Assembly: GCA_038731605.1 (NCBI GenBank)
Contig: JAVYQP010000004.1
Location: forward strand, 36,757-100,756
Reading direction: 5' to 3'
Source: WYZ-LMO2 sp038731605
GTDB lineage: Archaea > Halobacteriota > Archaeoglobi > Archaeoglobales > Archaeoglobaceae
DNA: 64,000 nt
The notes below the pieces were generated by a model that saw nothing but the letters and a program-made list of their open reading frames with translations, did not search any database and had not been told where the DNA came from. Position 1 is the first letter of the stretch. Each line of letters opens with the position of its first letter. Below, in pieces: positions 16,995 to 24,605 of this stretch. The translations under genes and the position numbers were made by a program.

Positions 16995-17780
16995 ATGATA
17001 CTGCTGACGAACGATGACGGAATACATTCGGCTGGACTAAGAAAGGCATACGAAACTCTTGCGGAGATCGATGAGGTCGTTGTCGTTGCACCGATAACGC
17101 AGATGAGCGCAGTGGGGAGGAGCATTTCGATAATGCACCCAGTCAGGATCTACGAGATGAAGATAAACGGAATGAAAGCCTTTGCAATCGATGGAACGCC
17201 AACGGATGCGGTGATCCTTGGAATATACGAGATAATCAAGGATATTCCCGACCTTACGGTTTGCGGGATAAATTTAGGGGAGAACTTGTCAACGGAAGCG
17301 GTCACAACTTCGGGAACCGTTTGCTCTGCCTTAGAAGCTGCGACGCAGGGAAGCAAAGCAATAGCGATTTCGATGGAGATGCACGACAGGGAGAAGTTCG
17401 AACCAACTTGCGACTACGATTTCGAGAACGCCAAAAAAGTGCTGAGATGGGTTGCGAGAAAGGTTATCGAAGAGGGGTTGCCGAAGAACGTTGATGTTTT
17501 GAACGTGAACGTTCCTAAGAGATTCAATGGGAAAATAAAGATCACAAGGCTTGCGAGGAAGATGTATGAGACGAGAGTCGAGAAAAGGGTTGACCCACGG
17601 GGAAGAGAGTATTACTGGATCCACGGAGTCGAGGTTGAGAGCGCAGAAGAGGGCACAGATATATATGCGCTGAGAAAGGGTTTCGCATCGATAACGCCCA
17701 TAAGTCTGAACATGTCCGCTGTAGCCCTTGAGGGATGGGAAGATGAGTGGGAAAGTCAACGCTTCGAAATTAGCACTTGA
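16995..17780 (+). CDS. surE: 5'-nucleotidase SurE
   Basis: The protein begins with ILLTNDDGI, the metal-binding N terminus of SurE, followed by VVAPITQMSAVGRSIS and the DGTPTDAVILG and GINLGENL-S motifs. SurE dephosphorylates nucleoside monophosphates and other phosphate esters. The start at ATG 16995 gives 261 residues, the usual length; the frame is open to 16845, but those 50 extra codons do not fit the family. The 3' end overlaps rpiA by 38 bases, so the two are probably co-transcribed. Confidence 0.9.
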   Translation: MILLTNDDGIHSAGLRKAYETLAEIDEVVVVAPITQMSAVGRSISIMHPVRIYEMKINGMKAFAIDGTPTDAVILGIYEIIKDIPDLTVCGINLGENLSTEAVTTSGTVCSALEAATQGSKAIAISMEMHDREKFEPTCDYDFENAKKVLRWVARKVIEEGLPKNVDVLNVNVPKRFNGKIKITRLARKMYETRVEKRVDPRGREYYWIHGVEVESAEEGTDIYALRKGFASITPISLNMSAVALEGWEDEWESQRFEIST

Positions 17781-18411
17781 GCTGATAAAAGACGGTGTCG
17801 TCCTTGGCATAGGCTCTGGAACGACTGTAGAGGTTTTTCTCAACCTTCTCGGGGAGAAAATAAAGAGCGAAGGGATCAAGATCTACGGAGTTCCGAGCAG
17901 TTACCAGTCAATGCTCTTGGCGATAAAGAATGGAATAAAGATCGTCGACCTCGCAGAAAACGAACCAGAGATTTGCGTCGATGGTGCGGATCAGGTTGAT
18001 TCAAAGCTGAACTGCATAAAGGGTGGCGGAGGAGCGATGACAAGGGAGAAGATCGTAGCTTCTGCGAGCAAGAAAGTCGTGATAATCGTGGACGAGTCGA
18101 AGCTTTCAGAAAGGCTTTCAATACCAGTCCCAGTCGAAGTCCTCCCCTTTGCGTATGGATACGTCCTGCGCAGACTTTCGAAGATCTGCAAACCAAAGCT
18201 CAGGGAAGGTAGCGGAAAGGTTGGACCCGTGATAACGGACAACGGGAACTTCATCGTCGACTGCGATTTCGGGATAGTTGAAGAGCCAAAAAGGGTTGAA
18301 GAAGAACTTAAATCGATCCCTGGAATTCTCGAGAGCGGAATCTTCCCCGCAGAGATGATCGATGCAGTGATCGTTGGAAACAGCGAGTCTGCAAGGATCG
18401 TGAAAAAGTAA
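17743..18411 (+). CDS. rpiA: Ribose-5-phosphate isomerase A
   Basis: The protein contains GIGSGTT near residue 22, DGADQVD and KGGGGAMTREKI, the active-site motifs of RpiA. It interconverts ribose 5-phosphate and ribulose 5-phosphate, supplying ribose for nucleotides. The frame is open from a TTG at 17728, but ATG 17743, giving MSGKVNASKLA, fits the family and follows a GAGGGATGGG purine stretch. It overlaps surE by 38 bases and converges on ftr, 4 bases away. Confidence 0.93.
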   Translation: MSGKVNASKLALELIKDGVVLGIGSGTTVEVFLNLLGEKIKSEGIKIYGVPSSYQSMLLAIKNGIKIVDLAENEPEICVDGADQVDSKLNCIKGGGGAMTREKIVASASKKVVIIVDESKLSERLSIPVPVEVLPFAYGYVLRRLSKICKPKLREGSGKVGPVITDNGNFIVDCDFGIVEEPKRVEEELKSIPGILESGIFPAEMIDAVIVGNSESARIVKK

Positions 18412-18415
18412 AAAA

Positions 18416-19321
18416 TCAGAGATACTTCGAAATCACGTCCCTAAGGTAGATCTTGTGCTGTCCAAGCTTCCCGCCGTAGTTTCCAGCGGAGAGCTTCAAA
18501 ACACCGTCGATCTTGCTCGCAACCTTTAAACAGAGAGCCATCGCCTTCTCGACTGCATCAAGGCTCACGCCGTTTATCACGATCTCTGGGATCGACTTCA
18601 CACCATCAGGAACCTTCGAATCAGGGATCTTTCCCTTCAGCGTTGGGCAGAAGTAGTGGTTCGTGGTCGGACCGATCTCGGGATACTTAGTTTCGGGTTT
18701 GCTACCCGCAGAGCAGATGTCGAAAGACGTTATCACTCCGTCGAGCTGTTTCAAAGCTTCGACGCAAGCTTCCCCAGCTTCGAGCGCAGAGTCTTCGCTG
18801 TCGCAGAAGAGCCAGATGTTTCCGCCTGCGATTCCATTCGCATAACCAATGTAGCGCTCGATGACGAACTCGCCGAACATTATCGGGACGACGATCACCT
18901 TTCTTCCCCACCGCTCCTCCTCCCATTCGTATCCATCGCCACATCTGCCAACGTTGAGCTCGGCGTCGAATTTGGTTTCGCTTTCGGTTGCGTTGAAAAC
19001 CCTCGTAGTCGGAACGACTAAGATCCCCTGCCTGAGCCTCTTGCTCATCTCCCTCATAAGCACGTCCATGAACCTCTTAGACTTCTGAACCCAAACCTGG
19101 CAAATCGCCCCAATTCTTCCATCTGGTGTTTCGTTGGGGGACAACCACTTCTCTATTCCGCCCTCGGATTCGCCGAAAACTGTTGAGGGCAAAGAAGTTG
19201 CAGAAACCGCAGCTTTTTCCAAAAGCCACCTGTGCTTCGCCGTTACGATGAACCTCGAGTAAATGCCATCGAAGGCTTCGCAGTATGTATCCTCAACCGG
19301 CACACCATTAACCTCGAGCAT
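18416..19321 (-). CDS. ftr: Formylmethanofuran:tetrahydromethanopterin formyltransferase
   Basis: The 301-residue protein shows the Ftr pattern throughout: VEDTYCEAFDGIYSRF at the N terminus, ESEGGIEKWL, VPIMFGEFVIE, the SAGSKPETKYPEIGPTTNHYF region and KLSAGNYGGKLGQHKIYL near the end. It moves the formyl group between methanofuran and tetrahydromethanopterin in the cytoplasm. In Archaeoglobus-type sulfate reducers the pathway runs toward CO2; in methanogens toward methane. It stands alone and is the best metabolic clue to the host group. Confidence 0.95.
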   Translation of the reverse strand: MLEVNGVPVEDTYCEAFDGIYSRFIVTAKHRWLLEKAAVSATSLPSTVFGESEGGIEKWLSPNETPDGRIGAICQVWVQKSKRFMDVLMREMSKRLRQGILVVPTTRVFNATESETKFDAELNVGRCGDGYEWEEERWGRKVIVVPIMFGEFVIERYIGYANGIAGGNIWLFCDSEDSALEAGEACVEALKQLDGVITSFDICSAGSKPETKYPEIGPTTNHYFCPTLKGKIPDSKVPDGVKSIPEIVINGVSLDAVEKAMALCLKVASKIDGVLKLSAGNYGGKLGQHKIYLRDVISKYL

Positions 19322-19411
19322 GTCCTGAGTAGCTCAGAGGTTTAAAATCTTTTTGAGAGCCAAAAATATTTATGTAAGGCACTAAAATGTCCGTAAGATG
19401 ACTTAGGCGAG

Positions 19412-19660
19412 ATGGGAAAAAGAAGGGAGGTCAAGATTCTGCTGAGCAAGCAAAAAAGGAGAGCTATCTCTTAATGATTGTTCCGAGCTATGTAGAGTTC
19501 CAAATGTCGAGGATGAGATGCTAAGAAGATCTCCAATCTCAAGATAGATGCGGTCAAGAGGATGCTGAAGAGAGGCCATGGAATAAACGCTCACAACTTG
19601 AGATACTCTTGTGAGATTTGTTGAATGACCAATTGTCTTAAAGCCGAGAAGTCTATTTAG
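19412..19660 (+). pseudogene. Possible relic of a tyrosine recombinase
   Basis: Three short frames in order look like pieces of an integrase. ATG 19412 opens with MGKRREVKILLSKQKRRAIS. A second frame reads SELCRVPNVEDEML, like the R-x-S-E-L-x-x-L-x-x-E-D box. A third reads KRMLKRGHGINAHNLRYS, like the H-x-L-R catalytic box. Stops and frame changes separate them, so no product is expected. The match is by motif only and the pieces are short; a chance resemblance cannot be excluded. Confidence 0.35.
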
Positions 19661-19689
19661 CGTTCACAATAGCGATGACGTCGAGTTTG

Positions 19690-19757
19690 CAATCTTTGGG
19701 TTTTTCAAAATTTTGAAAGTTTTGCAAATTTTGCAAGTTTTTTGAGTTTTGTAAAAA
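19690..19757. repeat. T-rich imperfect tandem repeat
   Basis: The stretch is built from imperfect repeats of about 10-11 bases around TTTTGCAAA/TTTTGAAAG units. It lies just upstream of a TTTATATATT box (about 19790-19800) that serves the next gene. It is probably low-complexity promoter-side DNA. Confidence 0.4.
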
Positions 19758-19830
19758 AGAAACGTCGAAACCATTCAAGAAGTGCGAAAAATTTATATAT
19801 TCCAAAACTATTTTAGTGAGGATGTTGAAA

Positions 19831-20091
19831 ATGGAACTCAAAGGAGAGCTGAAGCAATTCATCGATGACGAAAAAGCCAACCTTAAAGATGTTGGGGGAT
19901 TGATTTTCCTACTGATCTTTCTACTATCTTTCGGCTACATGCTTTCCATCTTTGCACAAATTGATCCCAATGTTCGGAGCATAGCGACAAACTTCTCCAC
20001 CTCGATCTTCCTCGGAGCCTTGATCATCGCAGCGGCCATCGTTATCGCATTGCTCAAAAGATTAGCTCGTCCTGGCCAAGAGTTTCTTTAA
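19831..20091 (+). CDS. Small two-helix membrane protein, unrecognised
   Basis: The ORF encodes 86 residues from ATG 19831, with two transmembrane helices (about residues 27-45 and 57-75) joined by a short polar loop and a charged cytoplasmic N terminus. GTG 19816 and ATG 19822 are alternative in-frame starts; GAGG at 19818-19821 is well placed for ATG 19831. A strong AAATTTATATATT box about 30 bases upstream supports expression. I do not recognise a family. Confidence 0.55.
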   Translation: MELKGELKQFIDDEKANLKDVGGLIFLLIFLLSFGYMLSIFAQIDPNVRSIATNFSTSIFLGALIIAAAIVIALLKRLARPGQEFL

Positions 20092-20386
20092 CCGTAGTGA
20101 GGTTTTTCTATTTTTGCCCCCTCGTGATTATCCTGAGCTGTTTGGAATATTGGGTCAGCTTAGAAATGGATGAGGTAAAAGCTGACGTCCTCGTGACCTC
20201 TTACTTCGATCCACGAATCCTATTCCACCTTTCTGAATCGATACTTCGAAGTTAGAAGGCTCTATTTCTATCGGTTTTTTAGGCGGAAGGAAAAAGCTAA
20301 GATCAGATAATGATCAGAATTCGAGAGAACCCTTTGAAGCGTTGAACGACTTTAAACTCATGAGCAAACCCTCGCAATCTACACCA
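20092..20386 (+). other. Non-genic stretch with short coding-like fragments
   Basis: No intact gene is seen. Short frames on the plus strand look like former coding sequence: PRDYPELFGILGQLRNG near 20120-20170, and a 29-codon ORF from ATG 20168. Both are closed by stops. With the 19.4 kb relic, this makes a small area of decayed DNA. Confidence 0.35.
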
Positions 20387-20596
20387 TTAAAGAATTTGTC
20401 GAGAGATAAAGATCACGTCAAGCCTTGAGACCCGATAACTTTTCCATTCTTCCCACAAATAACTTGGCACCTTGTTCCATATCCATGCAGCCATGGAAGC
20501 TAAGTCAATGCTCTTGTCTTTTGGCAACTTCTTTTTGAATTTGAGGATCAAGCCCTTGATGTCAGATGGTTCTCGGGGGGTTGGTAATGTGGTCAT
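20387..20596 (-). CDS. Short hypothetical protein, possibly a gene fragment
   Basis: From ATG 20596 the minus strand encodes about 70 residues, with an ASMAAWIWNKVPSYLWEEW stretch that is unusually rich in tryptophan and looks protein-like. A GTATATAGTT box lies only about 15 bases upstream, too close for a leaderless start, so expression is uncertain. It may be the remnant of a longer gene. No family is recognised. Confidence 0.3.
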   Translation of the reverse strand: MTTLPTPREPSDIKGLILKFKKKLPKDKSIDLASMAAWIWNKVPSYLWEEWKSYRVSRLDVIFISRQIL

Positions 20597-20648
20597 ACCC
20601 GTCACCCGTATATAGTTACACTTAAGAACCCTAAGAATTATTTTTCGT

Positions 20649-20912
20649 ATGAGGACGCTGATTCGCTTGAGGATTCTCATCTTTGCGCTTGCGGTTGCAT
20701 TTGGCGTTCTGAGCTTAGCCACTGGCTTAGTGCTTTACTTCTGGCCTCATGGTCCAAGGGCTGGGCAAATAATAGTTCTTGGCATGACAAAAGCTGAGTG
20801 GGGTGAAGTTCACACGTGGGTCTCTCTCTTAGCCTTGATCGTAATCGCAGTGCATTTGATCGTCAACCGTGCTTCTATTAAGCTATACCTCCGATGTCTA
20901 AGGGAGCTCTAA
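20649..20912 (+). CDS. DUF4405-like small membrane protein
   Basis: The 87-residue protein has two transmembrane helices. The second contains H55 (WGEVHTWVSLLAL) and H69 (VIAVHLIVNR), a spacing like the haem-ligating histidines of cytochrome b-type helices and of DUF4405 proteins. It may bind haem in the membrane or be a fragment-size electron carrier. It converges with a flavin reductase gene, with a 4-base overlap of their ends. Confidence 0.55.
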   Translation: MRTLIRLRILIFALAVAFGVLSLATGLVLYFWPHGPRAGQIIVLGMTKAEWGEVHTWVSLLALIVIAVHLIVNRASIKLYLRCLREL

Positions 20913-21421
20913 GGGCTGAAGATTTCGTCCGAGTTCGTCGTGAAGTTCTTGCCGAAGCCTGCGTGCATCACGAAACGGTAGCTCAGATCTGGCTTCTGTC
21001 CTTTGAACGCATCGCCAATAGTTGCGGAAACGATTTCTGCAACGAAGAAAGTGTGATCTCCAGTTTCGACTTCGTTCACAACCTTGCACTCTAAGTTCGC
21101 CTGGCATTCCTTGATCGAAGGAACCCTGACTTTTTTCGATGGAACCAACGTGAGCTTCAGCTTCGAAAACTTGTCTTCTTTCGCTCCACTAACGGTTCCC
21201 GCAATCCATACGTCTTTGAGAAGTTCTATCGTTGGAACCGCAACCACGAACTCCTTGCACTCTTTTATAAGCTTGTTCGTGTATCTCTTATGCCCTATCG
21301 CAACTCCAAGCATTTGCGGTTCGAAGGACAATGGCGTTACCCAGTCGGCGGTCATAACGTTTGGCTTCTCGACGCCAGAAACAATCAAATAAGTTCTCAG
21401 GGGGTATAGGAGCTCAAGCAT
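20909..21421 (-). CDS. Flavin reductase-like FMN-binding protein
   Basis: The protein has the flavin-reductase split-barrel pattern: PLRTYLIVSG, NVMTADWVTPLSFEPQMLGVAI and a late GDHTFFVAEIV strand. Such proteins bind FMN and reduce it or act as ferric or thiol-linked reductases. The frame is open to 21445, but ATG 21421, preceded by GGGAGGTG, gives MLELLYPLRTY and fits the family, for 170 residues. This start overlaps the end of the upstream HTH regulator by 8 bases, so the two are translationally coupled. Confidence 0.8.
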   Translation of the reverse strand: MLELLYPLRTYLIVSGVEKPNVMTADWVTPLSFEPQMLGVAIGHKRYTNKLIKECKEFVVAVPTIELLKDVWIAGTVSGAKEDKFSKLKLTLVPSKKVRVPSIKECQANLECKVVNEVETGDHTFFVAEIVSATIGDAFKGQKPDLSYRFVMHAGFGKNFTTNSDEIFSP

Positions 21422-22337
21422 CCTCACACCTCCCGGTTTTTTCATCGATCAATGAGATGAAGTCGTCTGGAGATGCGACGCTCTCGAGCTCTTCTTTATG
21501 GACAAAAACAACGGATTCAATTTTCTTCTTCATTTCCCTCTCGGTTATGTAAGCTGCGTCCGCACAAACTATTTGCGAAACTTTGCCGATCAACATAGCT
21601 CTTCTCTCGATTTCCCTGATCTGCTTCAAACCCATGAGAATGTCTCTGTTCTCAACTTTCGAGACCGCATCAAAGGGTGTGTGCTTAACTGTGTATACTG
21701 AGATCCCGATTTCTCTCAGCTTGCAAACGATCTCGTTCTCCTCTTCGCATTCCTCGATCTTCTCGTTCTCTATGAACTCCCTGAAGTCTATCTTTTTTAT
21801 CACGTTTCCAAAGAGTTCCTCGATTTTTATCGCAACGTCTACGCTCGCATCACAGCCTTCCTCGTAGTTCATAACAGTCCTTTTTGAAACTCCGAGCTTC
21901 CTTGCGGTCTCTCCTATGCTTATTCTGAGTGCTTCTCTCGCTTTCCGCATTTTTTCAGCATCGATCTTCACGTAGTAACCGCCGGGGGCGGAGTAGATGT
22001 ATGGAAGCTCCCCTCGCAGATAGTCGTAGAACGTTGCGAGATTTATCACGGGCAGGTTGTAGCGGGTGTAAACTACCCTCCTTTCGAGAAAGTCGGTTTT
22101 AAACCTCTCGCCGATTACAATTGCGATTGCGTTAAGGATCTTTGCCAACTTCTTCATCTCTTCTGCGATTTCAGGCTTTAGCGAGTCGACGTTGTATAGG
22201 ACTTTCAAAAGAAGGATCGTCTTGTCCTTTTTTGCAATTATATCGAAGCATCTTGGCTTAGTATCAACTAACTCGAGCAGTTCATAACCCTCTTTCCTCA
22301 GGAGCTTTATAACGTTGCTCATTAGTAGTGACTGCAC
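21414..22337 (-). CDS. Archaeal HTH-type regulator with nuclease-like N-terminal domain (MF_00584 type)
   Basis: The 307-residue protein has an N-terminal half (residues 1 to about 120) with a CFDIIAKKDKTILLLKVL strand pair that resembles a restriction-nuclease fold. A central XRE helix-turn-helix follows (about 130-185; LRISIGETARKLGVSKRTVMNYEEG), then a C-terminal domain ending in an LIDEKTG tail. This matches a family of putative archaeal transcription regulators of unknown target. ATG 22337 or 22322 could be the start. The flavin reductase gene is coupled to its end. Confidence 0.75.
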   Translation of the reverse strand: MQSLLMSNVIKLLRKEGYELLELVDTKPRCFDIIAKKDKTILLLKVLYNVDSLKPEIAEEMKKLAKILNAIAIVIGERFKTDFLERRVVYTRYNLPVINLATFYDYLRGELPYIYSAPGGYYVKIDAEKMRKAREALRISIGETARKLGVSKRTVMNYEEGCDASVDVAIKIEELFGNVIKKIDFREFIENEKIEECEEENEIVCKLREIGISVYTVKHTPFDAVSKVENRDILMGLKQIREIERRAMLIGKVSQIVCADAAYITEREMKKKIESVVFVHKEELESVASPDDFISLIDEKTGRCEDA

Positions 22338-22414
22338 CGCAATTAAACCTTGGGCAACTTAGTATATAAAGATTTGGGGGGAAACGATTAAATTTCCAGG
22401 CGAAAAAGATCTTT

Positions 22415-23056
22415 ATGGATTTGCTCCGCCTCGAATTCGACCTCCAGCACCACTTGGTTCTTTCAAAGAAGAACGATTTCGATCACGCACTCATAAGACT
22501 CGTTCTTTCTACGCTCGCAAACCCCTTCGAGATTGCAAACCTAAACAAAAAAGACCTCAGGATTAACAAAGGAGTTTTCACGGTTCGTTTTCAAAGCAGA
22601 TTCTCTCCAATCGATGAGGAGACTTTCAGACTCGTGAAGTCGCTTGAAAAGGATAGACCTTTCGAGCTAAAAGAGAGCGAAATGGACGAGATCGTTGCAA
22701 AGTATTCCCCAAAGGATCGAAAATACACGACAAAGGGATTGAGAAAGGCTATGGTGAACTATCTGAGAGATGCGTCGTTTTTCGAGATCGAAATCGAAAA
22801 GCTCGAGTCAAAAGAGCTCTTCGACTTCATGCTCGACTTCAACCCGCTTTACTCAGGATCTTGGCTCGACGAGGAGGGTCTAAAAGAGTTTGTGCTGAAC
22901 TACTCTGCGATCAATGGGATCGAGGATGCAAAGAGGGTTGCAGAAGAGACTGGAATCGACTATGAGTTCGTATCACAGGTGATGAAAACAGAGAAAAGCC
23001 TCTTCGTCCTCGCAGATAAGTTCAAGGCGAAAAATTTATCTTTTGAAGATGAATAG
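22415..23056 (+). CDS. Unrecognised protein leading the HerA/Mre11/Rad50/NurA operon
   Basis: The 213-residue protein belongs to no family I can name. Its middle part has the secondary-structure rhythm of a tyrosine-recombinase catalytic domain. ALIRLVLSTLANPFEIANL sits where the R-x-x-E-L box would be, GVFTVRFQSRFSPIDEET resembles the beta-hairpin, and YTTKGLRKAMVNYLRDAS resembles the H-x-x-R helix. The first catalytic arginine and the histidine are missing, so it would not be a recombinase. It overlaps the herA ORF by a few bases and is clearly part of the repair operon. The fold proposal is an inference from pattern only. Confidence 0.65.
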   Translation: MDLLRLEFDLQHHLVLSKKNDFDHALIRLVLSTLANPFEIANLNKKDLRINKGVFTVRFQSRFSPIDEETFRLVKSLEKDRPFELKESEMDEIVAKYSPKDRKYTTKGLRKAMVNYLRDASFFEIEIEKLESKELFDFMLDFNPLYSGSWLDEEGLKEFVLNYSAINGIEDAKRVAEETGIDYEFVSQVMKTEKSLFVLADKFKAKNLSFEDE

Positions 23057-24605
23057 AAGCGTGGAATCGATCGGCTTCGTCCTTGGGGAGAGTTCGATAA
23101 CTGAATTCAGCTTCGCAGTTAACCCCGCAAAAATTCCGAAGTTTGGGGAGTTTGTTGTAGCTGAAAATCGTGACCACGAAGAAGTCCTTGGGCTTGTTAA
23201 AAACGTGATAAATTCTAATCGTTTGCTCGAAAACGGCATGAGCTTCGACTATGCGCTGATGAACATCAAGAGCTCTAAAAAAGTCCTCGAGAGAAATGAA
23301 GTGATCATTGCAAAGGCGAAGATACTTGGAGTTCTGAAGGGGAACGAAATCCTGCCAAATCGAGTCCCTGTAAAGGCGTGTGCAGAGGTAAGGCTTGCGG
23401 ATGATGAACTACTAACTTCGATCTTCAAGAACCCAAAGGGGATTTCGATCGGGAATCTGATCGCAAGGCAAGAAATTCCCGTTTACGTTGACTTAAACCA
23501 GCTCGTTCTAAGGCACTTCGCAATACTCTCCGTGACAGGCGGAGGAAAGTCCAACGCTGTATGCCTGCTCGTGAACGACATGGTGCGAAAACACGGCGGA
23601 AGCGTGATACTAATAGATCCCCACGGGGAATACGTGGGATTTGTTTTTGAAGATGGGGATGAGAGAAAGAAGAACGTAATCTCCGCTGGCATAAGACCCG
23701 AAAGACTTGAGCCATGGGAGTTCTGCTCCTTGGTTGGAATTGACAGGGATGCGTCTGTGCAGAGAATGCACCTCGAAAGGATCTTCTTGACTGTGAGGAA
23801 CGAAAACTTGAGCGGATTGGACTTCATGAAAAGAGTGCTCGAAGTTGCAGAAGAGTGGATAGCGTCGCAACACGAAATAGAATACGTTGATGCAATGGGA
23901 ATTCGCAGAAGAGCGAAGATCACAAGAGAAGACCTAAACCCGCTTTACAGGGTCAAAGAATACGTTTTAACCTTTCTGCGGAGATACGAGGAGCTCATGA
24001 CTCAAAGGGACATGCTCGCAAATCTGAGAGAAGGTTATCTGAACGTCGTGAATCTAAGCGGATTCGATGAGGAGCAGATGAGGGTTGTGGTTGCTTACCT
24101 CCTCAGGAACATCCTACTTGGGAGAATAAGCTACGTGAGGGGAAGGAATAGAGAATACTGGGAGAGGAGTTGCCCAATAGTCCGAAAACCTTTACTTATA
24201 ATATTCGAAGAGGCACACATCTTCGCAGGGAAAGGAGATGTTGCGATCTGGATGAGCAGAATCGCAAGAGAGGGTAGAAAGTTCGGCATAGGGATGGGAA
24301 TTGTTTCCCAAAGACCCAAAAAGATAAGCGACGACATCTTAAGCCAGTGCAACACGAAGATCGTGCTGAGGATCGTTGAGCCGAGCGACCAACGATACAT
24401 TCAGCAAGCGAGCGAGCAGATAAGCGAAGATCTCCTCAGCGACATTTCTTCGCTGGGCGTTGGCGAAGCTGTGATCGTCGGACCAGCGGTCAAGATTCCG
24501 GTGGCGGTTAAGATCAGGAAGTTCGGCGGAACCTATGGCGGTAGGGACATCGACGTTGTTTCAGAGTGGAAAAGGGAGGATGTAAGGTTGGAGGATCTCG
24601 TATGA
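23049..24605 (+). CDS. herA: DNA end-resection helicase HerA
   Basis: The protein starts with a HAS-barrel-like N-terminal domain (ESIGFVLGESSITEFSFAV), then a RecA-like FtsK/HerA ATPase with Walker A TGGGKSNA near residue 165 and Walker B LLIIFEEAHIF. The C-terminal part holds the SQRPKKISDDILSQCNTKIVLR region, typical of HerA. The hexamer translocates DNA and works with NurA nuclease to resect ends. TTG 23043 is an alternative start; ATG 23049 is used. The stop overlaps the mre11 start (ATGA). Confidence 0.93.
   Translation: MNRSVESIGFVLGESSITEFSFAVNPAKIPKFGEFVVAENRDHEEVLGLVKNVINSNRLLENGMSFDYALMNIKSSKKVLERNEVIIAKAKILGVLKGNEILPNRVPVKACAEVRLADDELLTSIFKNPKGISIGNLIARQEIPVYVDLNQLVLRHFAILSVTGGGKSNAVCLLVNDMVRKHGGSVILIDPHGEYVGFVFEDGDERKKNVISAGIRPERLEPWEFCSLVGIDRDASVQRMHLERIFLTVRNENLSGLDFMKRVLEVAEEWIASQHEIEYVDAMGIRRRAKITREDLNPLYRVKEYVLTFLRRYEELMTQRDMLANLREGYLNVVNLSGFDEEQMRVVVAYLLRNILLGRISYVRGRNREYWERSCPIVRKPLLIIFEEAHIFAGKGDVAIWMSRIAREGRKFGIGMGIVSQRPKKISDDILSQCNTKIVLRIVEPSDQRYIQQASEQISEDLLSDISSLGVGEAVIVGPAVKIPVAVKIRKFGGTYGGRDIDVVSEWKREDVRLEDLV

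Noticed and set aside
19690..19757. Possible CRISPR or regular repeat array
   Set aside because: The units are about 10 bases, imperfect and without spacers; this is low-complexity DNA. No CRISPR array or cas gene is seen in the window.
23483..23923. Minus-strand ORF opposite herA
   Set aside because: It is an antisense reading of the HerA ATPase domain without codon bias or family match.
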